Below are positions 1 through 10,069 of a stretch of 57,180 nucleotides of DNA, one piece after another; position 1 is the first letter of the stretch, and every line of letters starts with the position of its first letter. This stretch comes from Croceimicrobium sp965656185 (GTDB taxonomy: Bacteria > Bacteroidota > Bacteroidia > Flavobacteriales > Schleiferiaceae). The notes under the pieces were generated by a model that was not told where the DNA came from, searched no databases, and saw only the letters and a list, made by a program, of their open reading frames with translations. The stretch covers positions 1 to 57,180 of the forward strand of contig CBFHJH010000015.1 in the NCBI GenBank assembly GCA_965656185.1, read 5' to 3'. The translations under genes were made by a program, and so were the position numbers.

Positions 1-120
1 GTGATTAATGATCGCCAAATTGGAATACTCCCCTTCAGCAACTTCTTCACTCAACTCAACGTTTAACTGACCATCTTGGCCTTGAGCTTGCATAGACGCT
101 TTCTTCTGCTCTTCGCTCAT
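1..120 (-). CDS. DUF3467 family protein, partial (C-terminus outside window)
   Basis: Only the first 40 codons lie in the window, reading inward from an ATG whose complement is at 118-120. The visible protein starts MSEEQKKASMQAQGQ and contains LSEEVAEGEYSNLAI, which matches the start of the small DUF3467 proteins encoded directly behind rpoC in many Bacteroidota. The start is 2 nt after the rpoC stop, so it is probably cotranscribed with rpoBC. The family has no established biochemical function; its place in the RNA polymerase operon is the only clue. The gene is cut by the window edge, not visibly broken. Confidence 0.85.
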   Translation of the reverse strand, partial: MSEEQKKASMQAQGQDGQLNVELSEEVAEGEYSNLAIINH

Positions 121-122
121 GC

Positions 123-3100
123 TTATACTTTCTCTTCTTCTACATTAAGATCCTGAATAGACTTAAGCTTTTCGTATTCTTCCTTAGATCCTACAATGAT
201 CTGCTCGTACTCTTTCATACCAGTACCAGCAGGGATTTTGTGACCTACGATAACGTTTTCTTTAAGTCCTTCTAGATAGTCGCGCTTACCATTAACTGCT
301 GCTTCGTTAAGAACCTTGGTGGTCTCCTGGAAGGAAGCCGCCGAAATAAAGCTCTTGGTTTGAAGTGAAGCACGGGTAATACCTTGCAATACTGGTTTCG
401 CCGTGGCAGGATTTGCATCTCTAGCCACTACCAACTGCTTATCGGAACGACGCAATAATGAGTTCTCATCGCGCAAGCGACGGGCAGAAATAATCTGACC
501 GGCTTGTAAGGTCTCAGACTCACCAGCATCTTCAACTACCTTCTTATCAAAGATCCAATCGTTTTGCTCGATGAAATCGTTTTTATGCACTAAGCTACGC
601 TCCAAGAATAAGGTATCACCTGCATCTTGAATTTCAACTTTACGCATCATCTGGCGAACGATGGTCTCAAAGTGCTTATCATTGATCTTCACACCTTGTA
701 ATCGGTACACCTCTTGAATCTCATTTACCAAGTACTCCTGAACACGATTTGGACCTTGGATAGATAAGATATCTGCTGGAGTGATCGCTCCTTCAGAAAG
801 TGGCATTCCCGCTCTCACGAAGTCATTCTCCTGAACGAGGATCTGCTTACTAAGGTTGATCAAGTATTTCTTGATTTGACCAGTACGGCTTTCAACGATA
901 ATCTCACGATTACCTCGTTTGATCTTACCGTAAGAAACAACACCGTCGATTTCAGAAACTACCGCTGGATTAGATGGGTTACGTGCTTCAAACAATTCAG
1001 TTACCCTTGGAAGACCACCGGTAATATCACCTGCCTTAGCAGATTTACGTGGGATCTTCACTAGAGTCTTACCTTGTTTGATCTCATCGCCATCTTCAAC
1101 GATAATATGAGATCCTACCGGTAGGGTATAATGCTTGATCTCTTTACCTTTCTTATCTAGGATAGAAATGGTAGGGATCAATTTCTTATTACGAGTTTCG
1201 GAGATTACTTTCTCCATGAAACCAGTTTGCTCATCGATCTCAACTCGGTAAGTTAAACCTTGCTCGATATCAGAGAACTGGATCTTACCAGAGTGCTCGG
1301 AGATGATTACCGCGTTGTAAGGATCCCACTGACAAACCACGTCGCCTTCCTTCACCTTGTCTCCATCTTTCTTATAGATGTAAGAACCGTAAGGAACATT
1401 ACTGGTCATCAGGTTAATACCTGTTTTATTATCAACTAAGCGGAATTCACCGGTACGACCGATTACGATCTCAACTTCATTGCCCTCGCTGTCTTCACCC
1501 ATTACGGTACGAAGTTCATCAAAAGCAACTTTCCCATCGAATTTAGCGGTTATACTAGAATCCTCAGAGATGTTACCTGCAGTACCACCCACGTGGAAAG
1601 TACGCAGCGTAAGCTGAGTTCCTGGTTCACCAATAGACTGCGCCGCAATTACGCCAACAGCCTCACCCGCTTGAACCATTTTCCCGGTTGCAAGATTTCG
1701 TCCGTAACACTTACCGCAGACACCGCGCTTACTTTCACAAGTAAGAGCAGAGCGCACTTCTACCATTTGAATCGGTGATTCTTCGATAGCTGCCGCTTCC
1801 TTCTCATTGATAAGCTCACCAGATTTAACGTAAACCTCATTACTGATAGGATCTACTACATCGTGTAAAGAAACACGACCTAAGATACGATCGTACAATG
1901 GCTCTACCACTTCCTCATTCTTCTTAAGAGGAGTTACTTCGAGACCACGGAGCGTATTACAGTCTTCTTCCATGATGATCACATCCTGAGCTACGTCTAC
2001 CAAACGACGAGTTAAGTAACCCGCATCCGCCGTTTTGAGTGCAGTATCCGCAAGACCTTTACGAGCACCGTGAGTAGAGATAAAGTACTCGAGAATCGAC
2101 AAACCTTCTTTAAAGTTCGCAATAATCGGGTTCTCAATAATCTCACCACCCGAAGAGCCAGATTTCTGTGGTTTGGCCATCAAACCACGCATCCCTGATA
2201 ACTGACGGATCTGTTCTTTCGAACCCCGTGCTCCAGAGTCAAGCATCATATAGATCGGGTTGAAACCCTGACGGTCCGAAGAAATGTAATGCATAGCGCG
2301 CTCAGTCAAGCGTGCATTAGTGTTAGTCCAGACGTCAATAACCTGATTATAACGTTCGTTATTGGTAATCAGACCCATATTATATGAAGAGATGATACTA
2401 TCAATTTGCTCCTGCGCATCATTGATCAACTCATCTTTCTCTTGCGGAATAATAATATCACCCAAAGAGAAGGACAGTCCACCGCGGAATGCGGTCATGA
2501 AGCCTAGGCGCTTGATATCATCCAAGAAATTAGCCGTCGTAGGAACGTCGGTTTGCTTCAAGATATCAGAAATAATACCACGTAAGGCTTTTTTGGTAAG
2601 TACTTGGTTAATGTATCCTACATTTTCAGGAACCGCTTTATTGAAAAGGATTCGACCGAAAGAGGTTTCAATAACCTTGTATTTTAACTCACCCTCTTCC
2701 TCAACGCGAGCACGAACTTTAACCTTAGCGTTAAGGTCTACACGACCTTCGTTATAGGCAATTTCCGCTTCTTCGGCAGAGTAAAAGGTTAGACCTTCTC
2801 CCTTAACGGTCGTTTCTTTATCACTAACCTTCATTTTGGTCATATAATAAAGACCCAATACCATGTCCTGAGAAGGTACGGTAATTGGAGAACCATTGGC
2901 CGGGTTCAAGATATTGTGAGAAGCCAACATTAATAACTGTGCTTCCAATACAGCGGCAGAGCCTAATGGTAAGTGCACCGCCATTTGGTCACCGTCAAAG
3001 TCGGCGTTAAATGCAGTACACGCCAAGGGGTGCAGCTGAATCGCCTTACCCTCGATCATTTTCGGCTGGAAAGCCTGAATACCGAGACGGTGAAGGGTTG

Positions 3101-4436
3101 GGGCACGGTTAAGTAGAACGGGGTGACCTTTCATTACATTGTCAAGGATATCCCAAACTACCGGCTCACGCTTATCGATAATTTTCTTGGCCGATTTTAC
3201 CGTCTTAACAATACCGCGTTCGATCAACTTACGAACGATAAATGGTTTGTAAAGCTCGGCTGCCATATCCTTAGGAAGACCACATTCGTGAAGCTTCAAT
3301 TCAGGACCCACAACGATTACCGAACGTGCAGAATAGTCAACCCGTTTACCCAATAAGTTCTGACGGAAACGACCTTGCTTACCTTTCAAAGAATCTGAAA
3401 GGGATTTCAGGGCACGATTGTTATCGGTTTTAACCGCTGAGGCTTTACGAGTATTATCGAATAGTGAATCTACCGACTCTTGAAGCATACGCTTCTCATT
3501 ACGTAAAATCACCTCCGGCGCTTTGATTTCCATCAAACGCTTCAAGCGATTGTTACGAATGATCACCCGACGGTAAAGGTCATTCAAATCTGAAGTCGCA
3601 AAACGACCGCCATCTAGCGGTACTAAAGGACGAAGTTCCGGTGGAATAACTGGAACCACTTTCACAACCATCCACTCAGGACGGTTTTCGATACGGGAAT
3701 TCGCATCGCGGAAAGCTTCTACTACCACCAAACGCTTCAAGGCCTCTTGCTTACGCTGCTGCGAAGTTTCGGTATTAGCCTTGTTACGCAATTGGTAAGA
3801 AAGAGAATCTAAGTCCAAACGAGAAAGTAGATCGATCAAAGCTTCACCACCCATTTTGGCAATGAACTTGTTAGGATCGCTATCCTCTAGGTATTGGTTT
3901 TCTATCGGTAAACGCTCCAATGCATCTAAGTACTCTTCCTCGGTAAGGAATTCCATGTACTGCATTGGGGTACCATCTTCCTTGGTTGCATTACCAGCTT
4001 GAATTACCACGTAGCGCTCGTAGTAAATAATCATCTCTAGCTTCTTGGTAGGTAAGCCAAGCAGATATCCAATCTTATTAGGTAATGACTTAAAGTACCA
4101 AATATGCGCAACTGGTACCACCAAATTGATGTGCCCTACGCGCTCACGACGTACTTTTTTCTCGGTTACCTCTACACCACAACGGTCGCAGACGATACCC
4201 TTATATCTAATACGCTTATACTTACCACATGCACACTCATAATCTTTTACTGGACCGAAAATTCGCTCACAAAAAAGACCATCGCGCTCGGGCTTGTGCG
4301 TACGATAGTTAATTGTCTCTGGTTTCAACACCTCACCATAAGAGCGCTCCAATAAATACTCGGGCGAAGCCAAGCTAATGGTAATACTCTTAAAGTTACT
4401 GTTGTAGGCGTTTTTATCGTTTTTCCTCAATGACAT
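123..4436 (-). CDS. rpoC: DNA-directed RNA polymerase subunit beta'
   Basis: Encodes the 1437-residue beta' subunit, the largest catalytic subunit of RNA polymerase. The N-terminal zinc-binding domain is visible near residues 68-86 (CACGKY...CDRCG). The catalytic magnesium loop NADFDGDQM is near residue 475, and a second cysteine cluster (CESKRGVCGKCYG) near residue 900. The jaw, bridge helix and trigger loop region includes GEPGTQLTLRTFH. Length is normal for the phylum. The ATG start begins MSLRKND, and rpoB ends 24 nt upstream, so rpoB and rpoC form one transcription unit. The antisense open frames inside it are shadows. Confidence 0.99.
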   Translation of the reverse strand: MSLRKNDKNAYNSNFKSITISLASPEYLLERSYGEVLKPETINYRTHKPERDGLFCERIFGPVKDYECACGKYKRIRYKGIVCDRCGVEVTEKKVRRERVGHINLVVPVAHIWYFKSLPNKIGYLLGLPTKKLEMIIYYERYVVIQAGNATKEDGTPMQYMEFLTEEEYLDALERLPIENQYLEDSDPNKFIAKMGGEALIDLLSRLDLDSLSYQLRNKANTETSQQRKQEALKRLVVVEAFRDANSRIENRPEWMVVKVVPVIPPELRPLVPLDGGRFATSDLNDLYRRVIIRNNRLKRLMEIKAPEVILRNEKRMLQESVDSLFDNTRKASAVKTDNNRALKSLSDSLKGKQGRFRQNLLGKRVDYSARSVIVVGPELKLHECGLPKDMAAELYKPFIVRKLIERGIVKTVKSAKKIIDKREPVVWDILDNVMKGHPVLLNRAPTLHRLGIQAFQPKMIEGKAIQLHPLACTAFNADFDGDQMAVHLPLGSAAVLEAQLLMLASHNILNPANGSPITVPSQDMVLGLYYMTKMKVSDKETTVKGEGLTFYSAEEAEIAYNEGRVDLNAKVKVRARVEEEGELKYKVIETSFGRILFNKAVPENVGYINQVLTKKALRGIISDILKQTDVPTTANFLDDIKRLGFMTAFRGGLSFSLGDIIIPQEKDELINDAQEQIDSIISSYNMGLITNNERYNQVIDVWTNTNARLTERAMHYISSDRQGFNPIYMMLDSGARGSKEQIRQLSGMRGLMAKPQKSGSSGGEIIENPIIANFKEGLSILEYFISTHGARKGLADTALKTADAGYLTRRLVDVAQDVIIMEEDCNTLRGLEVTPLKKNEEVVEPLYDRILGRVSLHDVVDPISNEVYVKSGELINEKEAAAIEESPIQMVEVRSALTCESKRGVCGKCYGRNLATGKMVQAGEAVGVIAAQSIGEPGTQLTLRTFHVGGTAGNISEDSSITAKFDGKVAFDELRTVMGEDSEGNEVEIVIGRTGEFRLVDNKTGINLMTSNVPYGSYIYKKDGDKVKEGDVVCQWDPYNAVIISEHSGKIQFSDIEQGLTYRVEIDEQTGFMEKVISETRNKKLIPTISILDKKGKEIKHYTLPVGSHIIVEDGDEIKQGKTLVKIPRKSAKAGDITGGLPRVTELFEARNPSNPAVVSEIDGVVSYGKIKRGNREIIVESRTGQIKKYLINLSKQILVQENDFVRAGMPLSEGAITPADILSIQGPNRVQEYLVNEIQEVYRLQGVKINDKHFETIVRQMMRKVEIQDAGDTLFLERSLVHKNDFIEQNDWIFDKKVVEDAGESETLQAGQIISARRLRDENSLLRRSDKQLVVARDANPATAKPVLQGITRASLQTKSFISAASFQETTKVLNEAAVNGKRDYLEGLKENVIVGHKIPAGTGMKEYEQIIVGSKEEYEKLKSIQDLNVEEEKV

Positions 4437-4460
4437 CTTCCAGGAATTAAATTCTTAAAA

Positions 4461-7400
4461 TTAATCTAGGGTCACTTTCAGTCCCAAACCGTTCAATTCA
4501 TGCAACAATACGTTGAATGACTCTGGAATACCAGGTTCTGGCATTCCGTCACCGCGCACGATCGTTTCATAAGTCTTGGCACGTCCAACAACGTCATCCG
4601 ACTTCACGGTTAGGATTTCCCTCAAGATATTAGATGCACCGAATGCTTCCAGTGCCCATACCTCCATCTCACCAAAACGCTGACCACCAAACTGAGCTTT
4701 ACCACCCAATGGTTGCTGTGTAATAAGTGAGTACGGTCCAATCGAACGAGCGTGCATTTTGTCGTCGATCATGTGACCTAGTTTAATCATGTAAATAACA
4801 CCTACGGTAGCCGCTTGGTGGAATCGCTCACCGGTGCCACCATCGTAAAGGAAGGTATGACCGAAGCGTGGAATACCAGCTTCGTCGGTGAATTCATTGA
4901 TTTCATCTAAGCTAGCTCCGTCAAAAATTGGAGTGGCAAACTTCTTACCTAGACGCTTACCGGCCCAACCTAATACGGTTTCGTAGATCTGACCAATGTT
5001 CATACGAGAAGGTACACCCAGTGGGTTCAATACGATGTCTACCGGAGTACCGTCCTCTAGGAACGGCATATCCTCTTCGCGCACGATACGAGCAACAATA
5101 CCCTTGTTACCGTGACGACCCGCCATCTTATCACCTACTTTAAGCTTACGCTTCTTAGCGATATAAACTTTAGCCATTTTAACGATACCTGAAGGTAACT
5201 CGTCACCCACACTAATGGTGAATTTACGACGCTTGTACGCTCCTAGATAATCGTTGTACTTGATCTTATAATTGTGCAACAAGGTTGCAATCAAATCATT
5301 CTTATCGCTGTCGGTAGTCCAAGTACCACCAGTGATACGAGTGTAATCGTCGATGCTGTTAAGGATCTTCTGAGTAAACTTCGTGCCTTTTGGAATAACC
5401 ACTTCATTAAGGTCGTTCTCAACCCCTTGACTGGTTTTTCCGGCAACTAAGATGCTCAGTTTTTCCAAGAAGTTCTGACGCAAGGTCTCAACCTGCATAT
5501 TGAACTCCTGATCTAATTTCTCAATCTCTTCCTTATCGGCCAAGCGCGTCTTTTTATCCTTGCGGGCCAAAGAGAAGAGTTTCTTATCGATTACTACTCC
5601 ATTAAGTGATGGAGACGCTTTAAGCGAAGCATCTTTCACATCACCAGCTTTATCGCCGAAGATCGCACGCAGAAGTTTCTCTTCTGGTGTAGGATCTGAC
5701 TCGCCTTTTGGCGTAATCTTACCAATTAGGATATCACCTGGTTTAACCTCGGCTCCTACGCGGATAAGACCATTCTCGTCAAGATCTTTGGTAGCTTCTT
5801 CACTTACATTAGGAATATCAGCGGTTAATTCCTCCACTCCTAATTTAGTATCACGCACATCTAAGGTATACTCATCGATATGCAGTGAGGTAAAGATATC
5901 CTCGCGCGCAACGCGCTCAGAGATTACGATCGCATCCTCAAAGTTATACCCTTTCCAAGGCATAAAGGCTACCATCATATTTCTACCAAGGGCAAGCTCA
6001 CCGCTTTCGGTAGCATATCCCTCACAAAGTACTTGTCCTTTAGTTACACGCTCACCTTTTCTTACGATAGGCTGAATGTTAATACAAGTGCTCTGGTTGG
6101 TCTTACGGAATTTAACCAAGTTGTAGGTCTTGAAGTCATCTTCAAAACTTACTAGACGATCTTCATCCGTACGATCGTATTTGATCACGATCTTCTGAGC
6201 GTCTACGTATTCTACAACACCTTCTCCTTCTGAGTTTACCAATACACGGCTATCGCGTGCCACACGTTTCTCAAGACCAGTACCTACGATCGGAGCTTCC
6301 GGACGCAATAATGGTACTGCCTGACGCATCATGTTAGATCCCATCAAGGCACGGTTCGCATCATCATGCTCCAAGAATGGAATCATAGAAGCAGAGATCG
6401 ATGCGATCTGATTAGGTGCAACGTCCATGTAATCCACCTTATCTGGTTCTACCATAGGGTAGTCGGCTTCGTCACGTACCTTAACGCGGTCGTTTTCAAA
6501 GTCACCACCTTCGGTAACTGGTGCATTCGCTTGGGCGATTACTTTTTGTTCTTCTTCTTCGGCCGAAAGGTAAACCGGATCTTCATTGAAATTGATCTTA
6601 CCTTCTTTTACCTGACGATAAGGAGTTTCCAAGAAGCCCATCTTGTTCACCTTAGAGTATACACACATGGAAGAAATCAAACCAATGTTAGGTCCTTCCG
6701 GTGTTTCGATCGGACATAGACGACCGTAGTGTGTGTAGTGAACGTCACGTACCTCGAAACCAGCACGCTCACGAGATAGACCACCCGGTCCAAGAGCAGA
6801 AAGTCGACGCTTGTGCGTAACCTCTGCCAGTGGGTTGGTTTGGTCCATGAACTGAGAAAGCTGGTTGGTACCAAAGAACGAGTTGATCACGGAAGAAAGG
6901 GTCTTCGCGTTAATCAAGTCAATAGGTGTAAATACCTCATTGTCCCTTACATTCATGCGCTCCTTAATAGTACGAGCCATACGTGCCAAACCAACCCCGA
7001 ATTGGTTAGACATCTGCTCCCCTACCGTACGCACACGACGGTTACTCAAGTGATCAATATCATCAATCTCCGCTTTTGAATTGATCAGCTCGATAAGGTA
7101 TTTAACAATACTTAAGATATCTTGCTTGGTAAGTACTTGAACATCGGATTCGATTTCCAAGCCTAACTTCTTATTAATACGGTAGCGACCTACTTCACCA
7201 AGCGAGTAACGTTGCTCTGAGAAGAACAATTTGTCGATGATACCGCGAGCGGTTTCCTCATCTGGTGGCTCCGCATTACGAAGCTGACGGTAGATGTGCT
7301 CTACGGCTTCTTTTTCGGAGTTAGTTGGGTCTTTCTGAAGGGTGTTGTGAATGATCGCATATTCGGAAGCTTCGATCTCTTCGCGATGCAAGAGGATGGT

Positions 7401-8285
7401 TTGCACATCCGCATCTAAGATCTCTTCCATGTGATCTTTCTCTAGAACGGTATCACGATCTAGTACCACTTCATTACGTTCGATGGATACTACTTCACCA
7501 GTATCTTCATCTACGAAATCTTCGATCCAAGTCTTAAGTACACGAGCGGCTAATTTGCGGCCGATCACTTTTTTAAGACCAGTTTTGGTAACCTTCACCT
7601 CTTCGGCGAGGTCGAAGATCTCTAAAATATCCTTATCCCTTTCGTAACCAATGGCACGTAAAAGAGTGGTTAAAGGCAATTTCTTTTTACGGTCGATGTA
7701 AGCATACATCACCGAGTTAATATCGGTAGCAAATTCGATCCATGAACCTTTGAAAGGAATTACCCGGGCCGAGTATAATTTGGTACCATTAGCGTGATAG
7801 CTCTGACCAAAGAAAACACCAGGAGAACGGTGCAACTGTGATACGATCACACGCTCTGCTCCGTTCACTACAAAGGTACCACGAGGGGTCATGTAGGGAA
7901 TGGTGCCGAGATACACGTCCTGCACGATAGTTTCGAAATCTTCGTGTTCTGGATCGGTACAATAAAGTTTTAAACGAGCCTTAAGCGGAACGCTAAAGGT
8001 TAATCCACGTTGGATACACTCTTCTTCAGAGTAGCGGGGTGGGTCCACGAAATAATCGATGAACTCCAATACGAATTGATTACGTGAATCCGTAATCGGG
8101 AAGTTTTCGCTGAAAGTCTTGTAAAGACCTTCATCAGCACGATCGGCTGCCTTCGTTTCCAGTTGGAAGAAATCCTGAAAAGACTGGATTTGAATAGCAA
8201 GAAAGTCGGGGTAATCGAACTGATTCTTAATTGACGCAAAATTGACTCTTTCCATGTCTTTTGCAGCTGCGGGGTTATTCAACAT
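4461..8285 (-). CDS. rpoB: DNA-directed RNA polymerase subunit beta
   Basis: Encodes the 1274-residue beta subunit. The N-terminal part (ERVNFASIKNQFDYPDF) is typical of Bacteroidota RpoB. The rifampicin-pocket region carries FFGTNQLSQFMDQTNPL and THKRRLSALGPGG, with the usual residues for a sensitive enzyme: Q, D and H are all in place. The C-terminal part includes KVGDKMAGRHGNKG and ALEAFGASNIL. The start at 8285 (MLNNPAAAKD) is preferred, but a second ATG ten codons in (MERVNF) is possible. A strong hairpin lies between rplL and this gene and may lower or tune rpoB expression relative to rplL. Confidence 0.99.
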   Translation of the reverse strand: MLNNPAAAKDMERVNFASIKNQFDYPDFLAIQIQSFQDFFQLETKAADRADEGLYKTFSENFPITDSRNQFVLEFIDYFVDPPRYSEEECIQRGLTFSVPLKARLKLYCTDPEHEDFETIVQDVYLGTIPYMTPRGTFVVNGAERVIVSQLHRSPGVFFGQSYHANGTKLYSARVIPFKGSWIEFATDINSVMYAYIDRKKKLPLTTLLRAIGYERDKDILEIFDLAEEVKVTKTGLKKVIGRKLAARVLKTWIEDFVDEDTGEVVSIERNEVVLDRDTVLEKDHMEEILDADVQTILLHREEIEASEYAIIHNTLQKDPTNSEKEAVEHIYRQLRNAEPPDEETARGIIDKLFFSEQRYSLGEVGRYRINKKLGLEIESDVQVLTKQDILSIVKYLIELINSKAEIDDIDHLSNRRVRTVGEQMSNQFGVGLARMARTIKERMNVRDNEVFTPIDLINAKTLSSVINSFFGTNQLSQFMDQTNPLAEVTHKRRLSALGPGGLSRERAGFEVRDVHYTHYGRLCPIETPEGPNIGLISSMCVYSKVNKMGFLETPYRQVKEGKINFNEDPVYLSAEEEEQKVIAQANAPVTEGGDFENDRVKVRDEADYPMVEPDKVDYMDVAPNQIASISASMIPFLEHDDANRALMGSNMMRQAVPLLRPEAPIVGTGLEKRVARDSRVLVNSEGEGVVEYVDAQKIVIKYDRTDEDRLVSFEDDFKTYNLVKFRKTNQSTCINIQPIVRKGERVTKGQVLCEGYATESGELALGRNMMVAFMPWKGYNFEDAIVISERVAREDIFTSLHIDEYTLDVRDTKLGVEELTADIPNVSEEATKDLDENGLIRVGAEVKPGDILIGKITPKGESDPTPEEKLLRAIFGDKAGDVKDASLKASPSLNGVVIDKKLFSLARKDKKTRLADKEEIEKLDQEFNMQVETLRQNFLEKLSILVAGKTSQGVENDLNEVVIPKGTKFTQKILNSIDDYTRITGGTWTTDSDKNDLIATLLHNYKIKYNDYLGAYKRRKFTISVGDELPSGIVKMAKVYIAKKRKLKVGDKMAGRHGNKGIVARIVREEDMPFLEDGTPVDIVLNPLGVPSRMNIGQIYETVLGWAGKRLGKKFATPIFDGASLDEINEFTDEAGIPRFGHTFLYDGGTGERFHQAATVGVIYMIKLGHMIDDKMHARSIGPYSLITQQPLGGKAQFGGQRFGEMEVWALEAFGASNILREILTVKSDDVVGRAKTYETIVRGDGMPEPGIPESFNVLLHELNGLGLKVTLD

Positions 8286-8314
8286 GCGGAGAAAATAAAT
8301 TATACAAACGCAAA

Positions 8315-8356
8315 AGGGTTTAGGTCTTTTGGGACGTTCCCAAAGACCTAAACCTT
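8315..8356 (-). terminator. Hairpin between rplL and rpoB (attenuator or processing site)
   Basis: The left arm (8315-8334) and right arm (8338-8356) form a long stem around a 3-nt loop. The core GTTTAGGTCTTT pairs perfectly, with one bulged base near the loop. Read on the minus strand the stem is followed by CCCTTTTGCG, a weak U-tract, so partial termination or RNase cleavage fits better than full termination. In Escherichia coli the rplL-rpoB gap also holds an attenuator and an RNase III site; the analogy is inferred. Confidence 0.75.
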
Positions 8357-8386
8357 AATACTTTAGCCACAAGGGCTATATGGTGC

Positions 8387-8764
8387 TTACTTGATTTCTA
8401 CCTCAGCACCAGCTTCTTCAAGCTGAGACTTAAGCGCTTCTGCTTCGTCTTTAGCTACACCTTCTTTCAAAGGCTTAGGAGCTTCATCAACTAGAGCTTT
8501 GGCGTCTTTAAGTCCAAGACCAGTAAGTTCTTTTACAAGTTTAACAACTGCAAGTTTAGAACCACCAGCGGCTTTCAAGATTACGTCGAATTCGGTTTGC
8601 TCGTCACCACCACCGGCTTCGCCACCAGCGGCTGGTCCAGCTACTGCAACTGCTGCTGCAGCAGGTTCGATACCGTATTCTTCTTTAAGGTAGTCAGCCA
8701 ATTCGCTTACTTCTTTTACGGTAAGGTTTACTAACTGATCTCCTAATTCTTTAATGTCTGCCAT
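8387..8764 (-). CDS. rplL: 50S ribosomal protein L7/L12
   Basis: Encodes 125 residues of the ribosomal stalk protein that recruits translation GTPases. The N-terminal dimerisation part (MADIKELGDQLVNLTVKEV) is followed by an Ala/Gly/Pro-rich hinge around residues 35-53. The conserved C-terminal domain contains TEFDVILKAAGGSKLAVVK and GLGLKDAKALVDEAPK. Length is normal. It lies 63 nt downstream of rplJ, as in most bacteria, and the two are expected to be coexpressed because L10 binds L7/L12 dimers. Confidence 0.98.
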   Translation of the reverse strand: MADIKELGDQLVNLTVKEVSELADYLKEEYGIEPAAAAVAVAGPAAGGEAGGGDEQTEFDVILKAAGGSKLAVVKLVKELTGLGLKDAKALVDEAPKPLKEGVAKDEAEALKSQLEEAGAEVEIK

Positions 8765-8827
8765 TTTTAGAATCTTTAAAAAAATTTAATTACAACACTT
8801 AATATATGGAAGCTGAGTGCGTACTCA

Positions 8828-9352
8828 TTAAGCTGCACGCTCCTCTAAGGCCTTCATAAGGCCAGCCAATTTGCCACCAGCACCTTCTAGGCCGCTGATA
8901 ACGTTTTTGGCAGGAGATTGCAGTAGGGCGATAATGTCGGCAACAAGCTCGTCCTTGCTCTTCAAATTGCTGAGCGGTTCAAGTTGTTCGTCGCCAATAA
9001 AGATCGCCTCTTCAATAAAGGCACCTTTTAACATCGGTTTCTCTTGCTTCTTTTTGCGCAAGTCTTTGATCATCTTTGCTGGCGCATTAGCCACCTCAGC
9101 GATCATGATGCTAGTGTTACCTTTCAAAGTAGGATACAAATCGTCGAATTGCTTAGAGCTAGCCTCCATTGCTTTGCGCAATAAGGTGTTCTTCACAACT
9201 TTTAGACTGATACCTGACTTGTGGCACATACGACGCAGGTTAGAAGTTTGAACAGCGTCCAAACCTGCGATGTCGGTGATATATACAATTGAGGAGTTCT
9301 CTAACTGTTCCTGTAAAACCTCAATTTCTTTGTTCTTTTCTTCGCGAGTCAT
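8828..9352 (-). CDS. rplJ: 50S ribosomal protein L10
   Basis: Encodes 174 residues of L10, which anchors L7/L12 dimers to the large subunit. The N-terminal rRNA-binding part reads MTREEKNKEIEVLQEQLE and contains the family pattern LRRMCHKSGISLKVVKNTLLRKA. The C-terminal helix (GLEGAGGKLAGLMKALEERAA) is the expected L7/L12-binding region. The start codon lies 17 nt after the rplA stop, indicating one operon with rplK and rplA. In other bacteria L10 represses its own mRNA; no clear leader structure is visible in the short gap here. Confidence 0.97.
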   Translation of the reverse strand: MTREEKNKEIEVLQEQLENSSIVYITDIAGLDAVQTSNLRRMCHKSGISLKVVKNTLLRKAMEASSKQFDDLYPTLKGNTSIMIAEVANAPAKMIKDLRKKKQEKPMLKGAFIEEAIFIGDEQLEPLSNLKSKDELVADIIALLQSPAKNVISGLEGAGGKLAGLMKALEERAA

Positions 9353-9369
9353 TTCTCAATAATTAATGA

Positions 9370-10059
9370 TTAGGAAACAGTTTTAGCGTCTATGCTAATT
9401 CCTGGACTCATAGTACTGCTTAGGGTAATGCTCTTAACATAAGTACCTTTAGCAGCGCTAGGTTTCATACGAATCAAGGTCTTGATGATTTCCTCAGCAT
9501 TTTCCTTGATCTTATCAGCGTCGAAAGACACTTTACCTACACCGGCGTGTACGATACCGTAGCGATCTACTTTAAAGTCGATCTTACCACCTTTTACTTC
9601 AGCAACTGCTTTAGCTACATCCATAGTTACCGTACCGGTTTTAGGGTTTGGCATCAAACCACGTGGACCAAGGATACGACCTAATGGACCGATCTTACCC
9701 ATAACGCTAGGCATGGTTACGATCACGTCAACGTCGGTCCAACCACCTTTGATCTTATCAATATACTCATCCAAACCAGCGTAATCTGCTCCAGCTTCTT
9801 TTGCCTCGGCTTCCTTATCGGGAGTAACCAAGGCCAAAACCTTCACATCTTTACCTGTACCGTGAGGAAGAGTTACAACACCACGTACCATTTGATTCGC
9901 TTTACGAGGATCAACCCCTAGGCGTACCGCTAAATCTACGGTAGAATCAAATTTAGTACTGGTTATCTCTTTCAATAAAGCACTAGCATCATCCAGATTG
10001 TAAGCTTTCTTACGATCGAATTTTTCTAATGCTGCTTTACGATTTTTACTTACTGCCAT
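9370..10059 (-). CDS. rplA: 50S ribosomal protein L1
   Basis: Encodes 229 residues of L1, the mobile stalk protein that helps E-site tRNA leave the ribosome. Recognisable segments are DLAVRLGVDPRKANQMVRG, ATPDKE-like ALVTPDKEAEAKEAGADY, the signature MPSVMGKIGPLGRILGPRG, and C-terminal LIRMKPSAAKGTYVKSITLS. Length and motifs are normal. It follows rplK by 10 nt. In enterobacteria L1 represses the rplK-rplA mRNA by binding the leader; a short hairpin upstream of rplK is listed separately as a possible counterpart. Confidence 0.98.
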   Translation of the reverse strand: MAVSKNRKAALEKFDRKKAYNLDDASALLKEITSTKFDSTVDLAVRLGVDPRKANQMVRGVVTLPHGTGKDVKVLALVTPDKEAEAKEAGADYAGLDEYIDKIKGGWTDVDVIVTMPSVMGKIGPLGRILGPRGLMPNPKTGTVTMDVAKAVAEVKGGKIDFKVDRYGIVHAGVGKVSFDADKIKENAEEIIKTLIRMKPSAAKGTYVKSITLSSTMSPGISIDAKTVS

Positions 10060-10069
10060 CTTTTTCGCT

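Noticed and set aside
2362..2757. A 131-codon open frame antisense to rpoC
   Set aside because: It is a shadow of the conserved coding frame; the protein is low-complexity Ser/Arg/Thr-rich and unlike any family.
5560..6075. A 171-codon open frame antisense to rpoB
   Set aside because: It lies entirely within a highly conserved gene, has no signal, family or promoter, and follows the reverse codon pattern of rpoB.
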